This document shows positions 24,510-32,032 of a stretch of 48,239 bases of DNA, one piece after another (position 1 is the stretch's first letter; the number at the start of each line of letters is the position of its first letter). The notes under the pieces are model-generated. The model was not told the origin of the DNA. It did not search any database and worked only from the letters and a program-made list of their open reading frames with translations. The DNA is from Actinomycetes bacterium (lineage in GTDB: Bacteria; Actinomycetota; Actinomycetes; S36-B12), in the NCBI GenBank assembly GCA_024641635.1, contig JAHECS010000002.1, positions 133,839 through 182,077 on the forward strand, given 5' to 3'. The position numbers were made by a program, and so were the translations under genes.

Positions 24510-24700
24510 TGACTGTCAAGGTCTTCGTCGACATGGACAAGTGCCAGCACTACGGACAGTGCTGCTTCGAGGCCGACGACATCTTCCACCTGGACGATGA
24601 CGGCAAGCTCCAGTACGTGGCCGAGGCTGACGACAGTCGCCGGGACGACATCGAGAGCGCGGCTGACGTCTGCCCCATGCAGGCGATCACCGTCGAGTAG
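24509..24700 (+). CDS. 3Fe-4S ferredoxin, P450 electron donor type
   Basis: A 63-residue ferredoxin with three cluster cysteines in a C-x5-C-xn-C-P layout: Cys in DKCQHYGQC, then CPMQAI near the C-terminus; the extra Cys in QCCFEA is adjacent to the second. This is the single-cluster 3Fe-4S type that feeds soluble actinobacterial P450s. The reductase gene follows nine bases later, so together they should deliver electrons from NAD(P)H to the three P450s of the locus. A GAGGAG site lies upstream; ATG at 24509 overlaps the preceding stop. Being in the hpa operon, the redox pair is made only when ring cleavage is induced. Confidence 0.9.
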   Translation: MTVKVFVDMDKCQHYGQCCFEADDIFHLDDDGKLQYVAEADDSRRDDIESAADVCPMQAITVE

Positions 24701-24709
24701 GCGCTGCAG

Positions 24710-25894
24710 ATGAGTGGTGTGGTGATCGTCGGCGCAGGCCTGGGCGGGCTGCGGTCGGCCGAGGCGCTTCGAGGCGCCGGATACGAGGGTGAGATCACCG
24801 TCGTCGGCGACGAGCCGCACCTGCCCTACAACCGGCCTCCGCTGTCCAAGGAAGCACTGCTCAGCGGCGTCGACGTGGAGGGGCTGCAGTTCCGCCGCAA
24901 GGCGACCGTGGAGGACGTCATCTGGCGACTGGGCGCACCGGCGGCGTCCTCCGACCTGTCAGCGCGCACCGTCACGCTCGAGGACGGCAGCGTCCTGGAG
25001 TTCGACGGCCTGGTGATCGCCTCCGGCATCCGCCCCCGGCGACTGCCGATCCCCGGCCCGACCACGGGGCGCTCCGTCCTGCGGACCGCGACCGACGCCG
25101 AGCACGTCAGGGCCCTGCTCGGACCCGGAGTCCACGTCATCATCATGGGCGCCGGCTTCATCGGCTGCGAGACGGCTGCCACCGCGCGCAAGCTGGGTGC
25201 CGAGGTCGCCGTGGTGGCCATCGACGAGCAGCCCATGGTGCGACCGCTCGGGGCCGAGCTCGGGGCCGGCATGCGTCGGCGGCACGAGCGGCATGGGGTG
25301 CACTTCCACCTCGGGCACACGATCGACGCGTTCGTCGGAGACGATCGGGTCCGGTCGGCGGCATTGAGCGACGGATCAGAGCTCCCTGCCGACATCGTCA
25401 TCGAGGCCGTCGGCTCGGTGACCAACACCGAATGGCTGCAGGGCAACGGCCTCGACCTGTCCGACGGACTGCTGGTCGACAGCGCGATGCAGGTGGATAC
25501 CGAAGTCGCCCCCGTCGTCGCCGTGGGCGACATCGCGCGTCACCCCAACGCCCTCTTCGGGGACATCCCCCGGAGGATCGAGCACTGGAACATGCCCACC
25601 GAGACGGGGCGGCGGGCCGGAGCCACGCTCGCAGCCCTGCTGGCCGGCGCCGAGCCGGATCGCGGCCCCTTCACCGCGATGCCCTCGTTCTGGTCCGACC
25701 AGTACGACCACAAGCTCCAGTCCTTCGGGATGCCCGGCATCGCCGATCGCATCGAGCTCGTCGAGGGTGAGCCGGACGGCCCCTGCATCGTCGAGTACCA
25801 CGACGCCAGCGGTCTCGTCGGCGTCGTCGGGGTCGATCGCACGCAGGAACTTGCCCCGTACCGGAAGCAGCTCATGACACGCTCAGCCTCGTGA
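24710..25894 (+). CDS. FAD-dependent ferredoxin reductase
   Basis: A 394-residue pyridine-nucleotide-disulfide-type reductase. The FAD-binding GxGxxG is in VVIVGAGLGGLRSAEALR, the NAD(P) fold in HVIIMGAGFIGCETAATARKLG, and the FAD-closing motif in VVAVGDIARHPN; PYNRPPLSKE is typical of the putidaredoxin/rubredoxin reductase family. It takes electrons from NADH or NADPH to the adjacent 3Fe-4S ferredoxin. A C-terminal reductase domain (FWSDQYDHKLQSFG) completes it. Its stop overlaps the GTG of the PLP decarboxylase by four bases (GTGA), so redox partner and decarboxylase are translationally coupled. Confidence 0.9.
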   Translation: MSGVVIVGAGLGGLRSAEALRGAGYEGEITVVGDEPHLPYNRPPLSKEALLSGVDVEGLQFRRKATVEDVIWRLGAPAASSDLSARTVTLEDGSVLEFDGLVIASGIRPRRLPIPGPTTGRSVLRTATDAEHVRALLGPGVHVIIMGAGFIGCETAATARKLGAEVAVVAIDEQPMVRPLGAELGAGMRRRHERHGVHFHLGHTIDAFVGDDRVRSAALSDGSELPADIVIEAVGSVTNTEWLQGNGLDLSDGLLVDSAMQVDTEVAPVVAVGDIARHPNALFGDIPRRIEHWNMPTETGRRAGATLAALLAGAEPDRGPFTAMPSFWSDQYDHKLQSFGMPGIADRIELVEGEPDGPCIVEYHDASGLVGVVGVDRTQELAPYRKQLMTRSAS

Positions 25895-27300
25895 CCCGTC
25901 CTCTGTCCCTCGGCGACCAGCGCGACGCGGCTCTCCGACACGCGGCGGACATCGTCGCGCACGCCTGGCGCGAGTTCGACCAGGCTCGCGAGGAGGTGGC
26001 CCCGTCACCTGAGCTCCTGGCACGCCTGCGCGAGCGTCTTCCCGAGCAGCCCGGAGACGTCATCGAGGATCTCGACCTGGCCTCGGACGTGCTGGACGCG
26101 TCGCTGGCGCAGTCGCGACCGCGCTACTTCGCCTACATCGGTTCCAGCGGGCTGGAGGTCGGCGCGCTGGCGGACCTGCTCGCGCACTCCTACGACATCA
26201 ACCTCGCCCTCGACGCCGGAGCCGCCACCCAGCTCGAGCGCCAGGCGATCGAATGGCTGGCCCAGTTCCTGGGCTTCCCGGCCGCCACAGGGTCGTTCAC
26301 CAGCGGCGGCACGATCAGCAACATCACCGCCCTGGCGGCTGCGCGGGAGCGAGCCCTGCCCGGCAGCCGGTCGACGGGAATGGCCAACCGTCGCGCTGCC
26401 CTGTACTGCTCGGCCGAGGCGCACTACTCGGTGACCCGTGCGGCGGAGCTCCTGGGGATCGGTCGGGACAACGTGCGCGACATCGCCATCGACGCGCGGC
26501 GGCGGATGGACCCCTCGGACCTGGCCGCTCGCATCGATGCCGACCTCGCCGCCGGAATCACTCCCATCGCGGTCGTCGCCACCGGGGGCACGACGCTCAC
26601 CGGTGCCGTCGACCCGCTCGACGCCATCGCCGACGTGTGCCAGGAGCGCGGGGTGTGGCTGCACGTCGACGGGGCGTACGGACTGCCCGCGGCCGCCGCG
26701 CCCACGAGCGCTCCCCGCTTCAGGGGCCTCGATCGCGTCGACTCCTTGAGCGTGGACGCGCACAAGTGGATGTTCGTGCCCAAGGCGTGCAGCGCGGTCC
26801 TGGTGCGGCGCACAGCCGACCTTGCCGCCGTCTTCTCGCACGACGAGGACTACATCCCGCACGAGGACGACGAGCTCAACGCCGTCGACGTCACCCTCGA
26901 GTACAGCCGACCACTGCGCGCTCTCAAGCTGTGGCTCGCGATGCGCGTGCATGGAGCGCAGGCGTTCCGTGCCGCTGTCGAGGCCAATCTCGCGCAGGCG
27001 CAGCTCCTGTACGGGTTGGCCTCGGCCCACCCCGACTTCCAGACCCGCGAGCACGAGCCGCAGCTGTCGATCGTCCCGATCCGACACGTCGTCGCCGGCT
27101 GCCCCGACATCGACCGGCACAACGAGGAGCTGTGTCGCGCGATGCAGAGGGACGGCCGTGTCTACATCTCGCCCGCGGTGATCGACGGGCGCACCTGGTT
27201 GCGTCCCTGCTTCACGAATTTCCGGACGACGACCGACGACGTGCACACCACCCTTGCCGTCGCTGCGGAGCTGGGCAGCACCATCTGCTCCGCTCACTGA
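25891..27300 (+). CDS. PLP-dependent group II decarboxylase
   Basis: A 469-residue fold-type I PLP enzyme of the group II (aromatic amino acid / glutamate / diaminobutyrate) decarboxylase family. His178 in AEAHYS should stack on PLP, Asp260 in HVDGAYG binds the pyridine nitrogen, and Lys292 in SVDAHKW forms the Schiff base; GSFTSGGTISNITAL binds phosphate. It would convert an amino acid to its amine and CO2, or carry out an amine-oxidising variant reaction such as that of arylacetaldehyde synthases, which use the same scaffold and O2. In an operon for arylacetate degradation either activity would make sense. The GTG start overlaps the reductase stop. Substrate unknown. Confidence 0.85.
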   Translation: MTRPLSLGDQRDAALRHAADIVAHAWREFDQAREEVAPSPELLARLRERLPEQPGDVIEDLDLASDVLDASLAQSRPRYFAYIGSSGLEVGALADLLAHSYDINLALDAGAATQLERQAIEWLAQFLGFPAATGSFTSGGTISNITALAAARERALPGSRSTGMANRRAALYCSAEAHYSVTRAAELLGIGRDNVRDIAIDARRRMDPSDLAARIDADLAAGITPIAVVATGGTTLTGAVDPLDAIADVCQERGVWLHVDGAYGLPAAAAPTSAPRFRGLDRVDSLSVDAHKWMFVPKACSAVLVRRTADLAAVFSHDEDYIPHEDDELNAVDVTLEYSRPLRALKLWLAMRVHGAQAFRAAVEANLAQAQLLYGLASAHPDFQTREHEPQLSIVPIRHVVAGCPDIDRHNEELCRAMQRDGRVYISPAVIDGRTWLRPCFTNFRTTTDDVHTTLAVAAELGSTICSAH

Positions 27301-27322
27301 GGCGATTGGCTACTCTCGCGAT

Positions 27323-28870
27323 ATGGCTGACGCCGCACACCCGGGAGTAGAGGGCGTGGCGTTCCCTGAGGGCGGGGACGGGCGACGCAGCACGAGTGCC
27401 ACGGGCCGCGCCATCTTCGCGGACTGCATCCGTGCCGTCGATCCGGCGATCGCGGCGAGGATCGAGCACACCTCCGACTGGCGCGGCGGCTACATCGGTC
27501 CGCTGCGAGACATCTCCCTTGCCTCCGCGCTGTCGGCCGCCGCCGCACTCAGCGTCTCCCGGGACGGCCTCGAATCGGCGCACCGCCGGTTCGTCTTCGC
27601 GCGCGACGGCGAGCAGCAGCTGCTGTGGGAGGCGATGCGACGGTACGACCGTCCGAGCTTCGGCTCCGTGACGGTCAAGGGTGCCGTGCCGCCCGAGACC
27701 GAGTTGACCCTGCCGTATCGCGGGCGCCGACTCTTCGGGGACGACCTGCGGCGCCAGATCGACCAGTGGGTGGCGTCAGGCGTCGCCGAGCCTGGTCTGG
27801 CCGACGCGATCACCCTCGTGCTCGACAACCCTGACTGGCTGGACCTGACCGACGTCGACATCGCCGTCCTCGGCGCTGGTGCCGAACTCGGTCCCACGCG
27901 CTCGCTCCTGCGGTGGGGTGCCCGCGTCCATGCGGTCGACCTGCCCCGCCCCGATCTGTGGCAGCGGCTCATCGAGACGACGCGCAACACCGCCGGCTCC
28001 TTGCGGCTCCCGATCCAACTGGATGATTCCGGCAACCCCCCGTTCGTCGTGGGCGGGGTCGTGCATCCGGACGACGACTCCACCGTGGCTGCCGCGGCGG
28101 GTGCCGACCTGCTTCGACGAACCCCCGAGCTCCTCAGCTGGCTCACCGAGATCGAGCAGCCGTTCGTCCTCGGCACCTACGCCTACGCCGACGGTGCCGC
28201 TCACGTGCTGCTGTCGATGGCCGCCGACTCCCTCGTCACGGAGCTGCTGACGCGACGCGACGACGTCACCCTCGCCTACCTCGCCACCCCGACCGATGTC
28301 TTCATGGTCCCGCTGGACGCGGTCGAGGAGTCTCGACGTCGCTGGGAGTCGCGCGGGTTGAGCGGCCTGCTGCAGAGTCCCCTGCGCCTGATGAAACAGT
28401 TCGAGCCCAACTACTCGCGTACCTACACCGCCGATGACGGAACCGTCTTCGGCATCAACGACTCCCTCGTCCCCCAGCAGGGGCCGAACTACGCGCTCGC
28501 GAAGCGCCTGCAGCGCTGGCGCGCGCTCGTGGCCCGCGCCGACGGCGTGCCGGTGTCCTTGAACCTCGCCCCGGCGACTCGCACCCACTCCGTGGTGAAG
28601 AACAGGGCGCTCGCAGCGGCCTACGCCGGGGCCGGGCGATTCGGGGTCGAGGTGTTCGACCCGGCGACGTCCACCACCTTGATGGCCGCGCTGCTCGTGC
28701 ACGACCTCCGCAATCCCGCCGCTGCCGCCAACCCCGCGACGCCATTGGCGAACCCCATGGACCTGTTCGCGCAGGCCGCGAACCATGGCGGACTGTGGCG
28801 GGCGGCATACGCCCCGCGAAGCGTGCTGGGAGTTGCCGCGCTCCTGGGCATGTTCGAGTCCCGCGCCTGA
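27323..28870 (+). CDS. Conserved protein of unknown function, Rossmann-like segment
   Basis: A 515-residue soluble protein that I cannot assign to a reaction. No signal peptide or membrane helix is evident. A glycine-rich turn, IAVLGAGAELGPTRSLLRWGA (GAGAELG at 184-190), followed by VHAVDLPRPDLWQRL, looks like a nucleotide-binding Rossmann unit with an acidic residue ending strand 2. Other notable segments are LPYRGRRLFGDDLRRQIDQW (about 130-149) and a C-terminus with SLNLAPATRTHSVVKNRALAAAY. The reading frame is intact and codon use matches the neighbours. It sits 22 bases after the PLP decarboxylase and 5 bases before the TPP enzyme in the hpa operon, so it very likely has a pathway role. 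An NAD(P)- or SAM-dependent function is a guess. Confidence 0.75.
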   Translation: MADAAHPGVEGVAFPEGGDGRRSTSATGRAIFADCIRAVDPAIAARIEHTSDWRGGYIGPLRDISLASALSAAAALSVSRDGLESAHRRFVFARDGEQQLLWEAMRRYDRPSFGSVTVKGAVPPETELTLPYRGRRLFGDDLRRQIDQWVASGVAEPGLADAITLVLDNPDWLDLTDVDIAVLGAGAELGPTRSLLRWGARVHAVDLPRPDLWQRLIETTRNTAGSLRLPIQLDDSGNPPFVVGGVVHPDDDSTVAAAAGADLLRRTPELLSWLTEIEQPFVLGTYAYADGAAHVLLSMAADSLVTELLTRRDDVTLAYLATPTDVFMVPLDAVEESRRRWESRGLSGLLQSPLRLMKQFEPNYSRTYTADDGTVFGINDSLVPQQGPNYALAKRLQRWRALVARADGVPVSLNLAPATRTHSVVKNRALAAAYAGAGRFGVEVFDPATSTTLMAALLVHDLRNPAAAANPATPLANPMDLFAQAANHGGLWRAAYAPRSVLGVAALLGMFESRA

Positions 28871-28875
28871 CCCGG

Positions 28876-30519
28876 ATGAGCGCGAACCCGTCCGTCGCCG
28901 CCGCGATCCTCGAATTGCTGGGGCGTCACGGCGTCACCCGTGCCTTCGGCATCCCGGGGGTCCACAACCTGCCGTTCTGGGACGCCGACCTCGAGTCCGG
29001 CCCCCGCATCATCGGCGTGCGCCACGAGCAGGCGGCCGGCTACGCAGCAGATGGCCTGCACCGGGCAACGGGCGACGTGTCCGCCACCCTCCTGACGAGC
29101 GGGCCGGGCGCCGCCAACGTGGTGGCCGCCTTCGGGGAGGCGTACGTCAGCGGCTCGCCGGTCATCGTCCTCGCCAGCGAGGTGGGCCAGTCGCTGCGCT
29201 CGCCGGGAGGGCCACGCGGCATCCTGCACGAGATGGCCGACCAGGGCGCGATGTTCGAGGCGTTCGGAGCGACGGCCCGGCGTGCACGCACGAGGCAGGA
29301 GGCGATCGCGTCGACCGTGCTGGCCCTCCGAGACGCCTGGGGGCCTCCGGCCGCAGGCAGCTACGTCGGCATTCCGTCGGATGTGCTCGGCGAGGAGTGG
29401 ACCGCGGCGATCCCGCACATACCCAGGCTGCCGTCGCCTGCGGCGGACCCCAGCCTCGTCACCGACCTGGCAGAGCTGATCCGCATGTCGTCACGCGTCG
29501 TGCTGTGGCTCGGCGGGGGGGTCGTCTCCGCGGGCGCCGAGGAGGCCGCTCGCGCCCTGGCCCACCGACTCGGCGCACCCGTGCTGACGTCGTATGCGGG
29601 CCGGGGTCTTCTCGCCGGGGACCCCCTGCTCGTGGACGCGCCGGTTCACGAGCCCGAGGTCGGTGCCCTTCTGCCCGACGCTGATCTGCTTCTCGTGCTG
29701 GGTTCGTCCTTCGACGGCATGAACACGAAGAACTGGCGCCTGCCCCTGCCAGATCGGCGAGCCGCGATCACGCTCGGGTCCGTGGTCCGGGAGACCATCG
29801 ACTGGGACTGCCTCATCCAGTCCGACGTCGGCGACGCTCTGGGCGCACTCGACGAGCTCCTCGAGGACATGGGGGTGACGGCGCGCGAGCCGTGGGTGGA
29901 CGTGACTCCCATCCGGCGCGACATCCTCCAGAGGCTGGCGGCGGACTCCCGAACCGCTCCGGCGATCGCGTGGGTCAATGAGATTGATGCATGCTGGCCG
30001 GCCGGATCGGCGGTCGTCTGCGACATGGCGGTGGGCGCCTACTGGTACGGCGGGTACAGCTCCCAGCCCCGCCCCCGCCGACTCCAGTACCCGGTCGGCT
30101 GGGGCACCCTCGGCTACGCGCTACCCGCGTCTATCGGTCCTGCGTCTGTGGGCATCCCGACGCTCGCCGTCTGCGGTGACGGTGGGCCGATGTTCGCGCT
30201 CGGCGAGCTGGCCACGCTGGCGCAGGAGTCGCTGCCGGTCACGCTTCTCGTCGTCGACGACGGTGGCTACGGGATGCTCCGCTTCGACCAGCAGGTGTTC
30301 GGTCATCCGGAGCGCGGGGTCGACCTGCTCACCCCTGAGTGGCGGAGCCTTGGGCTCGCCTTCGGCATCGCCACCGAGACCGTGCCGGATCTCGGGGCAC
30401 TGGGCGACGCCCTCGGCCGGGCACACGAGGCGAACCTCAGAGGGGAGCCGAGGATCGTGGTCTGGCACGAACGGCTCTTCCCACCGCGGACGACGTCACC
30501 CCGGTGGTTCGAGTCCTGA
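28876..30519 (+). CDS. Thiamine-diphosphate-dependent enzyme (acetolactate synthase/decarboxylase family)
   Basis: A 547-residue ThDP enzyme with the three expected domains. The N-terminal PYR domain has the cofactor-activating Glu51 in VRHEQAAGYAADG; the central domain includes LWLGGGVVSAGAEEAARALA; the C-terminal PP domain carries GDGGPMFALGELATL and then VVDDGGYGMLRF. The metal-binding motif usually ends in an asparagine pair, but here it reads Asp-Asp. Relatives include acetolactate synthase and 2-keto-acid decarboxylases such as the guanidino-oxopentanoate enzyme. A keto-acid decarboxylase or carboligase acting on an aryl or aminoaldehyde intermediate is possible. Last gene of the hpa operon; ATG at 28876 follows the unknown gene by five bases. 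Confidence 0.83.
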   Translation: MSANPSVAAAILELLGRHGVTRAFGIPGVHNLPFWDADLESGPRIIGVRHEQAAGYAADGLHRATGDVSATLLTSGPGAANVVAAFGEAYVSGSPVIVLASEVGQSLRSPGGPRGILHEMADQGAMFEAFGATARRARTRQEAIASTVLALRDAWGPPAAGSYVGIPSDVLGEEWTAAIPHIPRLPSPAADPSLVTDLAELIRMSSRVVLWLGGGVVSAGAEEAARALAHRLGAPVLTSYAGRGLLAGDPLLVDAPVHEPEVGALLPDADLLLVLGSSFDGMNTKNWRLPLPDRRAAITLGSVVRETIDWDCLIQSDVGDALGALDELLEDMGVTAREPWVDVTPIRRDILQRLAADSRTAPAIAWVNEIDACWPAGSAVVCDMAVGAYWYGGYSSQPRPRRLQYPVGWGTLGYALPASIGPASVGIPTLAVCGDGGPMFALGELATLAQESLPVTLLVVDDGGYGMLRFDQQVFGHPERGVDLLTPEWRSLGLAFGIATETVPDLGALGDALGRAHEANLRGEPRIVVWHERLFPPRTTSPRWFES

Positions 30520-30593
30520 CCGTCGGCCCGCCCACGGGCGAGTCCGCGTCGGTGCATGACACGAGACCTCGGGTGTAACGCCCAGGCATGGAC

Positions 30594-31319
30594 TCAGGGG
30601 ATGAAGCCGGAGTCGAGTGACCAGGGGGCGATCGGCGAGTTCATGATCACCCAGGCCTGGATGTCCTTGTCGAACCCGGTGATGATGACGACTCCCACGA
30701 TGATGAACACGACCCCAAGGCCCCGACGGAACCACCCGTGCGGGTCGGCCGCCCATCGCGCGTTGCCGATGAACCGCTGCCCGAGCAGGGCGATCAGCAG
30801 CAGCGTGGCGCACAGACCGACGACGTACCCGAGCAGGAGCAGCATCCCCTGCGCGAAGGAGGCCGGCAGCACGGTGACGATCACATAGCCGTACATCGGG
30901 CTGCACGACGAGAAGACCGGCCCGAGCGCAGCACCGGTGAGGACCGCGCCCGTCATCCCCTCACGCTGGCGTGCCGAAGCGAGCCGCGTCGACGTACGAC
31001 TCTGCAGGCTGAGTCGGGCGGAGACCCAGTCCCAGATCCCCGGGAAGGCGGAGACGATGCCCAGGGCGATGAGGATGCCACCGCTGATCCACTGCCAGAC
31101 GCTGCTGGGGATGCCGATCAGGGCGGTACTGGCCTTCAGGATCAGGGTGAAGGCGACGATCGACAGTCCAAGCGACGCGGTGATCACGTACGCCCGCCGA
31201 CGGGCCTGCTGCGACGACGGCCCGAGCGAGCCGCCGACGATCACGGGGAGCATCGGCAGCACGCACGGGGCGAGCGTGGTGAGCACCCCGGCGACGACGG
31301 CGCCGAGGAACAGCAGCAT
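30594..31319 (-). CDS. Cytochrome c biogenesis / thiol-transport protein CcdA-like
   Basis: A 241-residue polytopic membrane protein of the CcdA/DsbD-beta family, which passes reducing equivalents from cytosolic thioredoxin to extracytoplasmic thiol proteins. The family Cys pair positions are visible as LTTLAPCVLPMLP in the first helix and LGPVFSSCSPMYGYV in the fourth. About six to seven hydrophobic helices follow the usual layout. The ATG at 31319 shares a base with the stop of the upstream thioredoxin-like lipoprotein gene (TGATG), so the two form a membrane reductase/effector pair. Ends 74 bases from the convergent TPP gene. Whether it serves cytochrome c maturation or another thiol protein is not shown. 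Confidence 0.85.
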   Translation of the reverse strand: MLLFLGAVVAGVLTTLAPCVLPMLPVIVGGSLGPSSQQARRRAYVITASLGLSIVAFTLILKASTALIGIPSSVWQWISGGILIALGIVSAFPGIWDWVSARLSLQSRTSTRLASARQREGMTGAVLTGAALGPVFSSCSPMYGYVIVTVLPASFAQGMLLLLGYVVGLCATLLLIALLGQRFIGNARWAADPHGWFRRGLGVVFIIVGVVIITGFDKDIQAWVIMNSPIAPWSLDSGFIP

Positions 31320-31921
31320 CAGACGGTCTGCCCGGCGATCTCGTCTGCCGTCGACGAACCGGTCCACTTCGCCAGCTCGTTGCCTGCGGCGTCGATCTGA
31401 ACGAAGGAATGCTGCGTGGTGATCCCGTACTTCTGCTTGAGCTCATCCGAGTCGTCGTAGTCGACCTTGACGATGGTCAGGCCCGCGGGGATCGCCGCCG
31501 GGTCGCCCTCGAGGTTCTTCTGGGTCTCCTGACAGGTCGGGCACCACGAGGCGTTGAAGAACAGGACGACGTCGCCCGCCGCGTCGTACATGTCCTTGCC
31601 GGACTCGTAGTCCGCCAGGCTGATGTAGGCGCCGGCGTCGGACATCATCGCGTCGTCGGACGCGGTCATCTCGTCCGATGATCCCTCGTCGGAGGCCATG
31701 TCGTCAGAGTGACCCTCGGTCTCCTCTGACATCGCCTCGTCGGACGCCATCTCGTCGGACGCCATCTCATCGGAGGCCATGGCGGACGCCTCGACCATGG
31801 CGGACTCCGCGGCCGGCTCGGCGGAACCGTCCGCCGTCGTGGAACCGCAGGCGGTCAGCACCAGGGCGGTCGCCGCCAGCGGAAGTGCGAAACGGGCAAT
31901 GAAGGAGCGTGAGTTCGTCAT
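31319..31921 (-). CDS. Thioredoxin-like lipoprotein with acidic MASDE repeats
   Basis: A 200-residue exported lipoprotein. A signal peptide ends in the lipobox LTAC with acylated Cys25. Residues 30-96 form a low-complexity acidic linker rich in Met, Ala, Ser, Asp and Glu, with MASDE repeated. The C-terminal half is a thioredoxin-like domain: VVLFFNASWCPTCQETQK with active-site Cys127 and Cys130, then TIVKVDYDDSDELKQKYGI and SFVQIDAAGNELAKWTG. It should act at the outer face of the membrane as a thiol oxidoreductase, taking electrons from the CcdA-like protein encoded next. ATG at 31921 is chosen over one 18 bases upstream because it starts the signal peptide. Divergent from the two-component system. 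Confidence 0.85.
   Translation of the reverse strand: MTNSRSFIARFALPLAATALVLTACGSTTADGSAEPAAESAMVEASAMASDEMASDEMASDEAMSEETEGHSDDMASDEGSSDEMTASDDAMMSDAGAYISLADYESGKDMYDAAGDVVLFFNASWCPTCQETQKNLEGDPAAIPAGLTIVKVDYDDSDELKQKYGITTQHSFVQIDAAGNELAKWTGSSTADEIAGQTV
31737..31781. repeat. 15-bp tandem repeat in lipoprotein linker
   Basis: Three 15-base units (31737-31751, 31752-31766, 31767-31781) encode successive MASDE blocks on the minus strand. The first two are identical and the third has two changes. The unit is in frame, so copy-number changes would alter only linker length. Confidence 0.85.
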
Positions 31922-31966
31922 GCATCCATGACAGCGCACCGGTAGCGACGAGAACAGCGAGAACCC

Positions 31967-31983
31967 TTACGGACCCATTACCG
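31967..31983. promoter_or_regulatory. Candidate OmpR-type direct repeat
   Basis: TTACGG at 31967-31972 and TTACCG at 31978-31983 are spaced 11 bases apart in the divergent promoter between the lipoprotein and response-regulator genes. Half-sites one helical turn apart are usual for OmpR/PhoB regulators, so this may be the autoregulatory box. Short motif, modest support. Confidence 0.35.
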
Positions 31984-32032
31984 ACACCGCCGAGTGGCTC
32001 GCAACACCGCCGCCCGCCCCTACCCTTGACGC

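Noticed and set aside
30529-30540. Terminator between the TPP gene and the CcdA-like gene
   Set aside because: The stem CGCCC/GGGCG has only five pairs with a two-base loop and could be chance in such GC-rich DNA.
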